Under the pieces are notes generated by a model. That model searched no databases. It saw nothing but the letters and a program-made list of their open reading frames with translations, and was not told the origin of the DNA. A DNA stretch of 64,000 nt, taken from Hyphomicrobium sp. GTDB lineage: Bacteria > Pseudomonadota > Alphaproteobacteria > Rhizobiales > Hyphomicrobiaceae. Location: assembly GCF_009026145.1 (NCBI RefSeq), contig NZ_WBUE01000004.1, positions 62,001 through 126,000 on the forward strand, in the 5' to 3' direction. Positions 36,275 through 45,221 of the stretch are shown here, one piece after another. The translations under genes and the position numbers were made by a program. Every line of letters starts with the position of its first letter. Position 1 is the stretch's first letter.

Positions 36275-38539
36275 TTGCCCCAGACACAACGCAAGCCAGG
36301 GATCAGCCGTCGCATCGAGAATTTGGCCGGTAGCGGCAGCGGTTTTGCTCCCCTGGCCCGGTGCGCCGCCGTTCTCGCCGCGCTTCCCTTGTTCTTCACC
36401 AGCGCAGAAAGCCCGGCTGCCGAGCCGGCGCGCGTTGAGCTGGCCCAGGCGGCTGCTGGCGCCGCGGCGGCGCGAGACAAGGGGCCTTCTCCCCAGGAGC
36501 GCGAGGCGGCCTATGTCGCCGAACTCGACAAGATGGTCGCGCCCCTTCGCGACTACAACCTCTCGGCCGAGGACAGCGCCAAGATCAGCGCCGCATTCAA
36601 GGCCATCTCCGCCGGCGATGGCGCCAGGGCCGGGGAGCTGCGGGCCACGATCAGCGATCCCCTCGCCCATCGGCTCATTGAGTGGGCGTGGCTGCGAGGC
36701 GGACACGGTCAAGCGGCGGAGTATCTCAAGTTCCTAGCCGAGAACCCCGACTGGCCGAGCCGTGAGATTCTGCAGCGGCGGATGGAAGAGACGCTGTTCG
36801 AGGAAGGCGGGGACACCGACCTCATCGCCACCTACTTCAAAGACGGCGCCGCGCGCAGCCCCGCCGGAAAGGCCGTCCTCGCCTCGGTGCACCTCGCCCA
36901 CGGGGAGAAGGAAGAGGCCAAGACCCTGGCTGCCAAGGTCTGGCGCGAGGAGGATCTGCCCGCGCATCTCGAAAAGGGTTTCCTGGCGCGATTTGGCTCC
37001 ATGCTGTCCGAGCAGGATCACAAGTGGCGCCTCGACCGGCTGCTGGTCGAGGACGTGCGCTACAAGGCCGATCGCGTCGAGCGCGCGGCGCAAGTGAAAC
37101 GGGTTATCCCCTTGCTCTCGGCGGCCGAGCAGAAGACCGCGCAAGCACGCCTGGCGGTATTCATGCGGACGGGCAAGGGCAAGGCCGCCCTCGGCAATGG
37201 CAAGAAGGCGGACGGGTCAGATTGGGGGGTGGTGTTCCACAAGATCCAGCAACACCGCCGCGCGGGAAAGCTGGAGGAAGCCGCCAAGCTGATGCGCAGC
37301 GCCCCGCTCGACCCGCTCGTCGTCGCCAACCTCGACGATTGGTGGATTGAACGCCGCAGCCTCGCCTACCTGGCGCTCAAAGCCAACAAGCCGAGGCTCG
37401 CCTATGAGCTCGTCCGCGACGCGGGGCCGCTCGGCATCAACGCTCTGAACGACCAGACCTTCATGGCTGGCTGGATTGCGCTGCGCTCTCGCAACGACGT
37501 CAAGCAGGCCGAGAAGCACTTTGCCGATCTGGTGCGCAGTGCCGACGGTCCCTTGACCCGCAGCAGAGCCCATTACTGGATGGGCCGTACGGCCGAAGCG
37601 CTGGGCGACAAGACGCGCGCACAGGAAAGCTATCGTGAAGCAGCTCGCTTCAACGATACGTTCCACGGCCTGCTCGCCATCCAGAAGCTCTCCCCCGGCA
37701 GCAGCGCGCTGCGCTTTGATCCGCCGCAGGTGCCGGCGCCGCACCAGGTCAAGCGCTTCATCGACCACGATGCGATCAAAGCCATCGCCTTGGCGCGCAA
37801 AGCCGACTTGGGCCGGCATGTAACGCGTGTATTTCTGCTCAACGCGGCAAAGATCGAAAACAGCGAGGCTTGGGCGGCACTGGCTGCGCACCTTGCGCGC
37901 GTGACCGGCGACACGCAGACCAGCGTGCGCATCGGCAAGGCCGCCATCGCCAACGGCCACAACCTCATCTATTACAGCTATCCGGTGCACGGGCTGCCCA
38001 AGTACAATCCTCTGCGTCCACCTCCGGAGATGGCGTATCTGTTGGGGCTCGCGCGCCAGGAGACGGAGTTCAACAGCGACACGGTCTCGGGCGCCGGTGC
38101 GCGCGGCATCCTGCAGGTGATGAAGGTGACGGCCAATCACGTGTGCCGTGACTACAAGATCAAGTGCTCGCACGACCGGCTCCTGAAAGACGACGCCTAC
38201 AACACGATGATCGCTTCGGCCTATGTTGCCGATCGCCTGGACGAGTGGCAGGGCTCCTACGTCCTCGGGCTGCCGAGCTACAATGCCGGTCCAGGCCGCA
38301 CGCGTGAGTGGGTCAAGGAGTTCGGCGATCCGCGCGATCCTGACGTCGATCCGATCGATTGGATCGAGCGCATTCCCATCGAGGAGACGCGCCGCTACGT
38401 CGCCAAGGTGCTGTCAAACATTCAGGTCTATCGTGCCCGTCTCGGTGACGACTCCCCGCTGCGTCTCGAGGAGGACCTGACCCGGGCGCGGACGGCGTCC
38501 AATGGTGTGCGCCAGACGAGCACGGCGGATTCGCGCTAA
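36275..38539 (+). CDS. Soluble lytic murein transglycosylase (Slt family)
   Basis: A 754-residue periplasmic enzyme that cleaves peptidoglycan glycan strands. It starts at TTG 36275 with GGAAGG nine bases before it, followed by a signal region near residues 25-48. The long N-terminal part is an all-helical superhelix (U-domain type), and the C-terminal SLT domain shows LGLARQETEFNSDTVSGAG with the catalytic Glu, RGILQVMKVTA and GLPSYNAGPGRTREWV. The gene is divergent from dapA, which supplies the peptidoglycan precursor diaminopimelate. Confidence 0.92.
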   Translation: MPQTQRKPGISRRIENLAGSGSGFAPLARCAAVLAALPLFFTSAESPAAEPARVELAQAAAGAAAARDKGPSPQEREAAYVAELDKMVAPLRDYNLSAEDSAKISAAFKAISAGDGARAGELRATISDPLAHRLIEWAWLRGGHGQAAEYLKFLAENPDWPSREILQRRMEETLFEEGGDTDLIATYFKDGAARSPAGKAVLASVHLAHGEKEEAKTLAAKVWREEDLPAHLEKGFLARFGSMLSEQDHKWRLDRLLVEDVRYKADRVERAAQVKRVIPLLSAAEQKTAQARLAVFMRTGKGKAALGNGKKADGSDWGVVFHKIQQHRRAGKLEEAAKLMRSAPLDPLVVANLDDWWIERRSLAYLALKANKPRLAYELVRDAGPLGINALNDQTFMAGWIALRSRNDVKQAEKHFADLVRSADGPLTRSRAHYWMGRTAEALGDKTRAQESYREAARFNDTFHGLLAIQKLSPGSSALRFDPPQVPAPHQVKRFIDHDAIKAIALARKADLGRHVTRVFLLNAAKIENSEAWAALAAHLARVTGDTQTSVRIGKAAIANGHNLIYYSYPVHGLPKYNPLRPPPEMAYLLGLARQETEFNSDTVSGAGARGILQVMKVTANHVCRDYKIKCSHDRLLKDDAYNTMIASAYVADRLDEWQGSYVLGLPSYNAGPGRTREWVKEFGDPRDPDVDPIDWIERIPIEETRRYVAKVLSNIQVYRARLGDDSPLRLEEDLTRARTASNGVRQTSTADSR

Positions 38540-38616
38540 GGCGACGCGAGGGCATTGCCGCTCGCCGCCATGGGCTCCCGTTGGATCCTTCGAGGGACTA
38601 GAGGTCAGGTGAGACG

Positions 38617-39537
38617 ATGACGTCCGGCGAAGCATTCGAGGACATCTACTACACCTCGCGCGATGGACTGCGACTGCACGCCCGCCGCTATCCCGCCGCC
38701 GGCGGGGGCTCGCGCGCGCGCCCCGCCCTGTGCCTCGCCGGATTGACGCGCAACGGACGCGACTTTCACGACCTCGCCGTAGCGCTCAGCAGGCGCTCGA
38801 ATAACCCGCGCACGGTCTACACGCTCGACTACCGCGGACGCGGTCTGTCCGATTTCGACCCCGACTGGCGCAACTATGCCGTCCACATTGAAATGCTCGA
38901 CGTGCTGGATTTCATCACGCTCGCCGGGCTGCATAACGCAGCCCTCATCGGCACCTCGCGCGGCGGCCTGATCACCATGCTCATTGCCGCTGCCCAGCCG
39001 ACCGCCATCGGCGCCGCGGTGCTGAACGACATTGGTCCCGTCATTGAGCACGAGGGGCTGGCGCGCATCAGCGGCTACGTCGGGCGCGTCCCGCTGCCCA
39101 TCTCGTGGGCGGACGCCGCACGCATGGTGCGCGAGCTCAACCGCCGCCACTTCCCCGAAGTATCGGACGCGGTGTGGGAGGAAGCTGCGCGTCAGTGGTA
39201 CAACGAGAAAAACGGCAAGCCGGCCCCGGGCTACGATCCCAACCTCGGCAACGCCCTGTCGGTGTTGGATGGGCCGCTTCCGGCGCTGTGGCCGCAGTTT
39301 GAAGCGTTGAAGCGCGTGCCACTGATGGTGCTGCGCGGCGAAAATTCCGACATCCTCACCGCCGAAACCGTGGACGAGATGCGGCGCCGGCATCCGGCCA
39401 TGGCGACCATCACCGTCGCCAATCAGGGGCATGCGCCGCTCCTGAAGGACACGACCTCCATCGAGGCTATCCGGCATTTTCTCACCGCCACCGACGCGGG
39501 TCGCGAATTCGCTACCTTGGCCTCCGTTCCCGCCTAG
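38617..39537 (+). CDS. Alpha/beta-fold hydrolase
   Basis: A 306-residue hydrolase. The nucleophile elbow is GTSRGG, the acidic residue probably in GENSDILTAETV, and the catalytic His in ANQGHAPLL. The oxyanion region is LAGLTRNGRDFHDLA. The substrate is unknown; size and motifs resemble esterase and haloperoxidase-type members. Its stop shares the CTAG with the stop of the convergent YdcF gene. Confidence 0.9.
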   Translation: MTSGEAFEDIYYTSRDGLRLHARRYPAAGGGSRARPALCLAGLTRNGRDFHDLAVALSRRSNNPRTVYTLDYRGRGLSDFDPDWRNYAVHIEMLDVLDFITLAGLHNAALIGTSRGGLITMLIAAAQPTAIGAAVLNDIGPVIEHEGLARISGYVGRVPLPISWADAARMVRELNRRHFPEVSDAVWEEAARQWYNEKNGKPAPGYDPNLGNALSVLDGPLPALWPQFEALKRVPLMVLRGENSDILTAETVDEMRRRHPAMATITVANQGHAPLLKDTTSIEAIRHFLTATDAGREFATLASVPA

Positions 39538-40325
39538 GGCGCCGGCAGCAGCGCGTCGGAGCGCCCGCTCACCCGGTTGAGCAGCAGGCCGAGCCATTCC
39601 TTCACCGCAAAATCCAGCCGGCGCAGACCTTCGGCCGGCGAGTCGAAGAGCAGCCATGCGTCGGCGGGCCCGGCGGTGCGATAATCGCTCGGCCACGCCT
39701 CGACGTTGAATCCGGCTTTACGGAACAGGCCCATCGCACGCGGCATGTGCCAGGCCGAGGTGACGAGCAGCCAGCGCTCGCCGGGCCTGGGGTCGGCCAG
39801 CTGCTTGGCGAAGAGCGCATTCTCGGACGTGTTGCGGGCCCGGCGATCGAGCAGTAGATGCGTGTCGTCGACGCCAAGATCGCGCAGTATGCGCCCGGCC
39901 GCATCGGCTTCGAATGCCGGCTCCGAGAAGACCTTGCTGGATCCCCCGGTGAACACGATCCGCGCCTTGGGATAGCGGCGGGCCAGCGCTGCCGCCTCGG
40001 TCATGCGCTCGGCCGACATGTTGAGCGCGTGTGTTGAGCGCCCCGCCGCCACGCGCGCGTCCTCGGCTCCGCCAAGGACCACAATTCCGTCGATCGGCCG
40101 CCCGGCAAGGTCGGCGCGCGGAAAACGGTCTTCGAGCGGCAGGATGAGCCAAGTGCTGAGCGGCAGGAAGCCACCGACAACCCCGAGAACGGCGGCAGCA
40201 ATGACGACCCGGCGACCCGCCCGCTGATAGCGCGTGCCGAGCAGTATGGCGCCGACCACGATCAGCACGATCAGCAGCGTCGCCGGCTGGGCAAGACCCC
40301 AGAGCATCTTCGAGATGTAGAACAA
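39534..40325 (-). CDS. YdcF/SanA (DUF218) family membrane protein
   Basis: A 263-residue protein starting at TTG 40325 with the family-typical LFYISKMLWGLAQPATLLIVL. Two membrane helices (about 10-30 and 38-58) precede a DUF218 domain with DGIVVLGGAEDARVAAGR, FTGGSS, and LLVTSAWHMPRAMGLFRKAG. Relatives act in envelope maintenance and vancomycin sensitivity. A TTG start is preferred because the open frame upstream has no family sequence. Confidence 0.88.
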   Translation of the reverse strand: MFYISKMLWGLAQPATLLIVLIVVGAILLGTRYQRAGRRVVIAAAVLGVVGGFLPLSTWLILPLEDRFPRADLAGRPIDGIVVLGGAEDARVAAGRSTHALNMSAERMTEAAALARRYPKARIVFTGGSSKVFSEPAFEADAAGRILRDLGVDDTHLLLDRRARNTSENALFAKQLADPRPGERWLLVTSAWHMPRAMGLFRKAGFNVEAWPSDYRTAGPADAWLLFDSPAEGLRRLDFAVKEWLGLLLNRVSGRSDALLPAP

Positions 40326-40462
40326 AGCGGTCTCCCTCGGTTGGAGCCCAGCGCCCGAGCAGGCCGGCGTTACCGGTTCCGAAACTCGATTTACGGCAAT
40401 GTGCCCATAGCTGCAGCGCCTTTTATGGGCCAATCGATGACTTCGGCACTGGTGAATCTGCC

Positions 40463-40840
40463 ATGAGGGAGATTGCGCTCTGGACGAGCGAGGTGCTCGA
40501 CATCACCGCCTTCGCCGTCATCCTGCTCGCTGTCGGCATCTCGACGGCCGCGTTCCTGGTGCGGGTCTGGCACACCGGCTTTCTGGCCAACTACCGCGAC
40601 TACCGTGCCAACCTCGGGCGCGGCATCCTGATCGGGCTAGAGATCCTGATCGCCGCCGACATCCTGAAATCGGTGGTCGTCGACCCAACCCTGCAGGGCA
40701 TCGCCGTGCTGGGCGGCATCGTCCTCATCCGCACCTTCCTGTCGACTTCGCTCGACGTCGAGATTAACGGCCACTGGCCCTGGGAGACGACCCGCCTTGC
40801 GCAGCAGGCCAACGTTCCAGAAGAGCGCGGGCCGGCGTGA
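40463..40840 (+). CDS. DUF1622 membrane protein
   Basis: A 125-residue protein with three membrane helices. The conserved stretch RANLGRGILIGLEILIAADILKSV and LIRTFLSTSLDVEINGHWPWE match the DUF1622 family of unknown function. It is divergent from the YdcF gene with a 137-base promoter interval and precedes the symporter by 98 bases. Confidence 0.9.
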   Translation: MREIALWTSEVLDITAFAVILLAVGISTAAFLVRVWHTGFLANYRDYRANLGRGILIGLEILIAADILKSVVVDPTLQGIAVLGGIVLIRTFLSTSLDVEINGHWPWETTRLAQQANVPEERGPA

Positions 40841-40938
40841 CGCACCCCTTCTAGCCACCACCATCCGCAAGATTGCTTGTCGCCAGGGTCCTCCAACGGC
40901 CATGATCGGTGGGCGCACGACGCCGCCGGGGGGCTGCA

Positions 40939-42330
40939 ATGATCTTGTTCGGAATGATCGCCTACGTGCTCGCGCAGTTCGCCGTTGGCATCTGGGTGTC
41001 GCGGCGGGTCAAGAGCGAGACGGATTACATCCTCGCCGGCCGCAGCCTCGGCCCCACGCTGATCGCGTTCTCGGTCTTTGCCACTTGGTTCGGCGCCGAA
41101 GCCATCGTGGCGACCTCGGCCGAAGTCTACGACAAGGGGCTATCGGGGGCGCTGGTCGATCCCTTCGCCTATGGTCTGGCCGTCATCGCCGCCGGCCTTT
41201 TCTATGCCGCCATGCTCTGGCGCAAGGGCGTCACGACGTTCGCCGACGTGTTTCGCGAGCGGTTCTCCCCGGGCGTAGAGAAGCTGGTGGTGATCGTCCT
41301 GCTCCCCGGCTCCGTGTTCTGGGCGGCCGCCCAGATCCGCGCCTTCGGCCAGGTGTTGAGCTCCGGCTCCGACATGTCGCTCGCTAATGCGATCACGCTG
41401 GCGGCGGTGCTTGTCGCATCCTACTCGGTAATCGGCGGGCTGCTGGCCGACGCCGTAACCGACCTGCTGCAGGGCTTCGCCGTCATTCTTGGCCTCGTCG
41501 TGCTGACCGTCGTCGTCGCCGTCGCTGCCGGCGGCATAACGCAGGCGCTGGTTGCCGTGCCCGCCGAGCACGTGGCGTTCTCCACGCAAGCGCACGGCAC
41601 GCCGCTGGAGGTGATCGAGGCGGTGGCCGTCGCATTCTTCGGCTCGTTCGTGGCCATCGAGCTCATCTCGCGCTTTCTCGGTGCCCGATCGGCAGCGGTG
41701 GCGCGCGGGGGGACCATGGCCGGCGGCCTCATGTACATAGCCATCGGCACGCTGCCCCTGTTTCTTGGCCTTGCCGCTTCCGGCCTCGTCCGGTCGAACC
41801 CCGAGCTGCAGGCCAAGCTGGTCGATTCCGAGCAGGTCGTATCCGTCCTGTCGGAATTCTACCTGCCGCAATGGCACTACGTGATCTTCGGCGGAGCGCT
41901 GATCTCGGCCATCCTGTCAGTGGTCCACTCGGCGTTGCATGCTTCCGGCGCGCAGGTATCGCACAACATCGTGGTGCGGCTCATCCCGACGCTCGGCATG
42001 CGCGGCAAGCTCATCGCGGCGCGCCTCAGCGTCGTCGTGCTGACCGCGGTCGCCTTCCTGTTGGCGTTGACCTCCGACCGCATCAAGGAGCTGGTCGAGA
42101 TCGCCTCGGCCTTCGGCAGCGCCGGCGTGTTCGTGTCAGCCGGCTTCGGGATGTTCACGCGCTTCGGCGGGGCATCTAGCGCGGCGGTGTCGATCTGCCT
42201 CGGAACCGCCGTGTGGGCTATCGGGCGCTTCATCCTCGAGTGGGAGGCGCCCTACCTCGTCGCGCTCGGCTGCTCGGCAGCGGCCTACATCGCCGTTGCC
42301 GCCCTTCATCGCCGCGAGAGGTCCCCGTAA
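40939..42330 (+). CDS. Sodium:solute symporter (SSS family)
   Basis: A 463-residue transporter with about 12-13 membrane helices. The N-terminal TDYILAGRSLGPTLIAFSVFATWFGAEAI and the helix-5 motif SVIGGLLADAVTDLLQ are typical of the SSS family (substrates include amino acids, sugars, osmolytes). Substrate cannot be deduced. ATG 40939 is preferred because the preceding 10 codons are Arg/Gly-rich and not membrane-like. Confidence 0.9.
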   Translation: MILFGMIAYVLAQFAVGIWVSRRVKSETDYILAGRSLGPTLIAFSVFATWFGAEAIVATSAEVYDKGLSGALVDPFAYGLAVIAAGLFYAAMLWRKGVTTFADVFRERFSPGVEKLVVIVLLPGSVFWAAAQIRAFGQVLSSGSDMSLANAITLAAVLVASYSVIGGLLADAVTDLLQGFAVILGLVVLTVVVAVAAGGITQALVAVPAEHVAFSTQAHGTPLEVIEAVAVAFFGSFVAIELISRFLGARSAAVARGGTMAGGLMYIAIGTLPLFLGLAASGLVRSNPELQAKLVDSEQVVSVLSEFYLPQWHYVIFGGALISAILSVVHSALHASGAQVSHNIVVRLIPTLGMRGKLIAARLSVVVLTAVAFLLALTSDRIKELVEIASAFGSAGVFVSAGFGMFTRFGGASSAAVSICLGTAVWAIGRFILEWEAPYLVALGCSAAAYIAVAALHRRERSP

Positions 42331-42365
42331 GCGGGGAGAGCTTCCCTATCGAGGCTCGGGAATGT

Positions 42366-42450
42366 TGGTGCGGTCGAGAAGACTCGAACTTCCACGGGTT
42401 GCCCCGCTACCACCTCAAGGTAGTGCGTCTACCAATTCCGCCACGACCGC
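42366..42450 (-). tRNA. tRNA-Leu (anticodon GAG)
   Basis: An 85-base class II tRNA on the minus strand. The acceptor stem GCGGTCG (42450-42444) pairs with CGACCGC (42376-42370), and the 3' ACCA is encoded. The anticodon GAG is at 42416-42414 in the loop TTGAGGT flanked by ACTACC/GGTAGC. A variable arm and GTTCGAGTC T-loop are present. It reads CUC and CUU leucine codons. No integrase or repeat suggests use as an attachment site. Confidence 0.96.
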
Positions 42451-42615
42451 AAGCCGGGAGAACGAGAGCGCTCATATAGCCAAGTTGAGCCGTCCAAACA
42501 AGCGCGCCGGCGAGCCCGGAATTGCCGGGCTGCCGGGGGCCGCGGCGGCAAATCGCCCCTGGGCCTGTCCGCGCCGATGGTGGCCGCGCCCGCCGTCACG
42601 ACCTAGACTGTGGGC

Positions 42616-43347
42616 ATGAGCCAAAGGCACGCCGAGACCCACCGCAAACGCGCCGCTCCCGCGGTCGAGTGGGCACTGAGCCGTTCGCTTGTCGACTACC
42701 CCGATGCAGTGCGCGCCATGCAGGAACGCGCCGCCAAGATTGCCGACGGCGCCGCGCCGGAGCTCGTCTGGCTGCTCGAGCACCCGCCGATCTACACCGC
42801 TGGCACGAGCGCGCGTGCGGAGGAGCTCCTCGCCGCCGATCGCCTTCCGGTATTTCGTACCAGGCGTGGCGGGCGCCTGACCTATCACGGGCCCGGGCAG
42901 CGCGTTGCCTATGTAATGCTCAACGTGAAGCGACGCGGCAGCGACGTGCGCGCCTTCGTGAGTGCGCTCGAAGAGTGGATCATCGGGTCGCTGGCCGACC
43001 TTGGCGTCATGGGCGAGACACGCTCCGATCGAGTCGGAGTCTGGGTGCGGCGCCCCGACCGGGGCGATGGCGCCGAGGACAAGATCGCTGCCATCGGGCT
43101 GCGGTTGACGAAGTGGGTAAGCCTGCACGGCATCAGCCTCAACGTCGATCCCGACCTCACCCATTACGCCGGCATCGTGCCGTGCGGCATTGCCGGCCAT
43201 GGGGTGACGAGCCTCGCCGAGCTCGGTGCCGAGCATTCGATGGAAGTTGTGGATAACGCCTTGCGGCGTCATTTCGAGCACCGCTTTGGGCCAACGACCG
43301 ACGCTGCTACCCCGCTCGAATCGTCCAGCGTGATGCCCGCGACGTGA
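42616..43347 (+). CDS. lipB: Lipoyl(octanoyl) transferase
   Basis: A 243-residue enzyme moving octanoate from acyl carrier protein to lipoyl domains, before LipA sulfurates it. The core [22 protein letters not shown] and [22 protein letters not shown] hold the catalytic Lys, and the acyl-enzyme Cys is in [19 protein letters not shown] two codons before the ATG is a weaker alternative start. It is far from lipA but in the same window. Confidence 0.95.
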   Translation: MSQRHAETHRKRAAPAVEWALSRSLVDYPDAVRAMQERAAKIADGAAPELVWLLEHPPIYTAGTSARAEELLAADRLPVFRTRRGGRLTYHGPGQRVAYVMLNVKRRGSDVRAFVSALEEWIIGSLADLGVMGETRSDRVGVWVRRPDRGDGAEDKIAAIGLRLTKWVSLHGISLNVDPDLTHYAGIVPCGIAGHGVTSLAELGAEHSMEVVDNALRRHFEHRFGPTTDAATPLESSSVMPAT

Positions 43348-43367
43348 AAAGGACGCCTGCAACGAGA

Positions 43368-43396
43368 AAGCCCGGCCCCTAGACGGGGCCGGGCTT
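43368..43396. terminator. Perfect 12-bp stem-loop between lipB and a convergent gene
   Basis: AAGCCCGGCCCC (43368-43379) and GGGGCCGGGCTT (43385-43396) form a 12-bp stem with a five-base loop. Genes converge on it from both sides, so it probably terminates both transcripts although U-runs are short. Confidence 0.75.
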
Positions 43397-43423
43397 CCAA
43401 AGCGTAGCGTTCGTTACCTGCCC

Positions 43424-43768
43424 CTACTTGGCGCTGGGCTCTGAAGGCTGGTCCGCATCACCAGCCTTCGGCACTGCGGATGCGGGCGGCCCGTCGTAGT
43501 AGAGGTAGCCGTCCTCAATCGACACGACCTCCGAGCCCTTGAGCTCGTACTCGTCCCTTGCACTGTCGTTGAGACGGATGACGCAGCCCTTGTTACAGAC
43601 CCCTTCGAGCGTCGCTGACGGCCGTAAAATATGGCTCGTCGCCGCATTTCCCTCGATGACATCGACCTTGTGGTCCTTGCCGTCTCGGTTGGTAATCGAT
43701 GACGCGTACGCGCTGTGGGACCACATCAGGGCTACGATTAGAGACGCCGCAACGACCAGCTTGGACAT
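43424..43768 (-). CDS. Exported protein of unknown function
   Basis: A 114-residue protein with a clear signal peptide (MSKLVVAASLIVALMWSHSAYA). The mature part has two cysteines (GVCNKGCVIRLND) that may form a disulfide and a Pro/Ala-rich tail. GGAG lies nine bases upstream of the start. It follows the histone-like mini-gene by 36 bases on the same strand. No family was recognised. Confidence 0.8.
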   Translation of the reverse strand: MSKLVVAASLIVALMWSHSAYASSITNRDGKDHKVDVIEGNAATSHILRPSATLEGVCNKGCVIRLNDSARDEYELKGSEVVSIEDGYLYYDGPPASAVPKAGDADQPSEPSAK

Positions 43769-43804
43769 CGCGGCAGCTCCGGTGATCTCTCCGAGAGAGA
43801 TCGA

Positions 43805-43879
43805 CTACCTCTTCTTCTTCTTGGCTGCCGGCTTCTTCGCCGCGGCTTTCTTCGCAGGTTTCTTCGCTTTGGCCTTCAT
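43805..43879 (-). CDS. Tiny histone-H1-like Lys/Ala peptide
   Basis: A 24-codon frame: MKAKAKKPAKK, then AAAKKPAAKKKKR. Over half the residues are Lys or Arg and the rest Ala and Pro, the composition of the C-terminal tail of histone H1 and of bacterial HU/Hc1-like tails. It has its own ribosome-binding site (GGAAGG nine bases before ATG), and its stop is 36 bases before the exported-protein start. It could be a real nucleoid-binding micro-protein or a remnant; expression is unproven. Confidence 0.6.
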   Translation of the reverse strand: MKAKAKKPAKKAAAKKPAAKKKKR

Positions 43880-43914
43880 GGTGTTCGTCCTTCCATTGTG
43901 AACCCGAACGTCGA

Positions 43915-43935
43915 GAGCCGAATCGGATTCGACTC
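43915..43935. promoter_or_regulatory. GANTC-rich palindrome upstream of the histone-like mini-gene
   Basis: GAGCCGAATCGGATTCGACTC is a near-perfect 21-base palindrome that packs three GANTC sites (43920-43924, 43926-43930, 43931-43935). A fourth GAATC is at 43962-43966. GANTC is the target of the alphaproteobacterial cell-cycle methyltransferase CcrM. It lies 36 bases upstream of the mini-gene start on the minus strand. Confidence 0.5.
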
Positions 43936-43981
43936 TGTCGGGACGCTGACCAATTTGGTGAGAATCAACCCCATTCACAAA

Positions 43982-44019
43982 CGGAATTTTCCGGTGACCA
44001 CTATCGGAATTTTCGATAG
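43982..44019 (+). promoter_or_regulatory. Tandem LysR-type operator sites upstream of the LysR gene
   Basis: CGGAATTTTC occurs at 43982 and again at 44005, 23 bases apart. The second copy is embedded in CTATCGGAATTTTCGATAG (44001-44019), which contains ATC-N9-GAT, a T-N11-A type box typical of LysR regulators. It ends 36 bases before the LysR start, suggesting autoregulation and control of the divergent genes. Confidence 0.55.
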
Positions 44020-44055
44020 ATAGAATTTCAGAGCTTCGCAGACCAGTCGAGCACG

Positions 44056-44904
44056 ATGGACGTCAACCTCGCGCGCACGTTTCTGATGGTTGCCGAGACC
44101 GGAAGTTTCATCGACGCCGCGCGCAAAATGAACATCACGCAGTCGACGGTGTCGGCGCGCATCAAAGGGCTCGAGGATCTCCTTGGGCGTCCGCTGTTCG
44201 AGCGCTCGAAGTCCGGCGCCGAACTCACCGCCGCCGGCGAGCAGTTCCAGAAGCATGCCTTGGCGCTGGTGCGCGTGTGGCAGCACGCGCAGTTGGAGGT
44301 CGGCCTTTCCGATCAGCATCGCGATCACCTCGCCGTCGGCGCGCCGATCTCCTTTTGGGATGGCTTCCTGCTGCGCTGGGTATCGTGGCTGCGCTCCAAC
44401 ATCCCCGATATCGCGGTATCGGCGAGCAGCGGCATGTCGGTCGAGCTCACCCAACGCCTGATCGAGGGAACGCTCGACCTCGCCGTCATGTACCGGCCAA
44501 CGCAGCCTCCGGGGCTCAGCATCGAGCATCTGTTCGACGAGGAGTTCGTGCTGGTGACGAGCGTGCCGGCCAGCCAGCGCCGCTCCTCGTCCGACTATGT
44601 GTTCATCGACTGGGGGCCGGACTTTCAGCAGGACCACGCGGCGGCGTTTCCGGAGTTCACCAATCCGGGGCTCAACCTAGATCTTGGGCCGGTGGGGATC
44701 GACTACCTTCTGACCAACGAATGCTCCGGGTATTTCCCGGCCCGGCTCGTCGGCTCCTACATTGCGCGCGGCCGTCTGCGGCAGCCCAAGCGCGCGCGTA
44801 AGTTCGTCTATCCCGTCTACGTGGTCTATCCCGAGGCGCGCAACGAGGAGGCCTACGAGCCGATCCTCAAGGGCTTGCGCCAGCTGGCGGCCAAGTATGC
44901 TTGA
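44056..44904 (+). CDS. LysR-family transcriptional regulator
   Basis: A 282-residue LTTR. The N-terminal winged HTH is LARTFLMVAETGSFIDAARKMNITQSTVSARIKGLEDLLGRPLFE (broken here only by description), followed by the effector domain. The inducer is unknown. The gene is divergent from the histone-like mini-gene and convergent with acylphosphatase, six bases away. Operator-like repeats lie just upstream. Confidence 0.93.
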   Translation: MDVNLARTFLMVAETGSFIDAARKMNITQSTVSARIKGLEDLLGRPLFERSKSGAELTAAGEQFQKHALALVRVWQHAQLEVGLSDQHRDHLAVGAPISFWDGFLLRWVSWLRSNIPDIAVSASSGMSVELTQRLIEGTLDLAVMYRPTQPPGLSIEHLFDEEFVLVTSVPASQRRSSSDYVFIDWGPDFQQDHAAAFPEFTNPGLNLDLGPVGIDYLLTNECSGYFPARLVGSYIARGRLRQPKRARKFVYPVYVVYPEARNEEAYEPILKGLRQLAAKYA

Positions 44905-44909
44905 GGCGT

Positions 44910-45197
44910 TCAGGTCGTCGGGCGCACCTGGAAGCCGCTGAAGACGCCGACCCCTTCACCGACGATCTCAACCCGCTCGACGCGGGAGGCCGGCGGGCCA
45001 TTGCGACACAGCTCGAGCATGTCGGCAACCGCCGGCGTCGATCCCTGCACGACAGCCTCGACCGATCCATCGCGCCGGTTGCGCACCCACCCCGCCAATC
45101 CAAGGTCGGCCGCGTTCATCTCCACGAAGGCGCGGTAGCCGACGCCCTGGACGCGGCCCTCGATGCGGATGTGGACGGTGCGCGTCGGCTCGCTCAT
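44910..45197 (-). CDS. acyP: Acylphosphatase
   Basis: A 95-residue enzyme hydrolysing acyl phosphates. [33 protein letters not shown] includes the catalytic Arg in GVGYR and the Asn in GWVRN, and GSVEAVVQG follows. It lies 24 bases downstream of the RidA gene on the same strand and may belong to the pccA transcript. Confidence 0.95.
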   Translation of the reverse strand: MSEPTRTVHIRIEGRVQGVGYRAFVEMNAADLGLAGWVRNRRDGSVEAVVQGSTPAVADMLELCRNGPPASRVERVEIVGEGVGVFSGFQVRPTT

Positions 45198-45221
45198 GAG
45201 CGGTGCCTCCGGCGGGGATGA

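Noticed and set aside
42366-42450. tRNA-Leu as an integration site for a mobile element
   Set aside because: No integrase, no partial duplicate of the tRNA 3' end, and neighbours are ordinary chromosomal genes.
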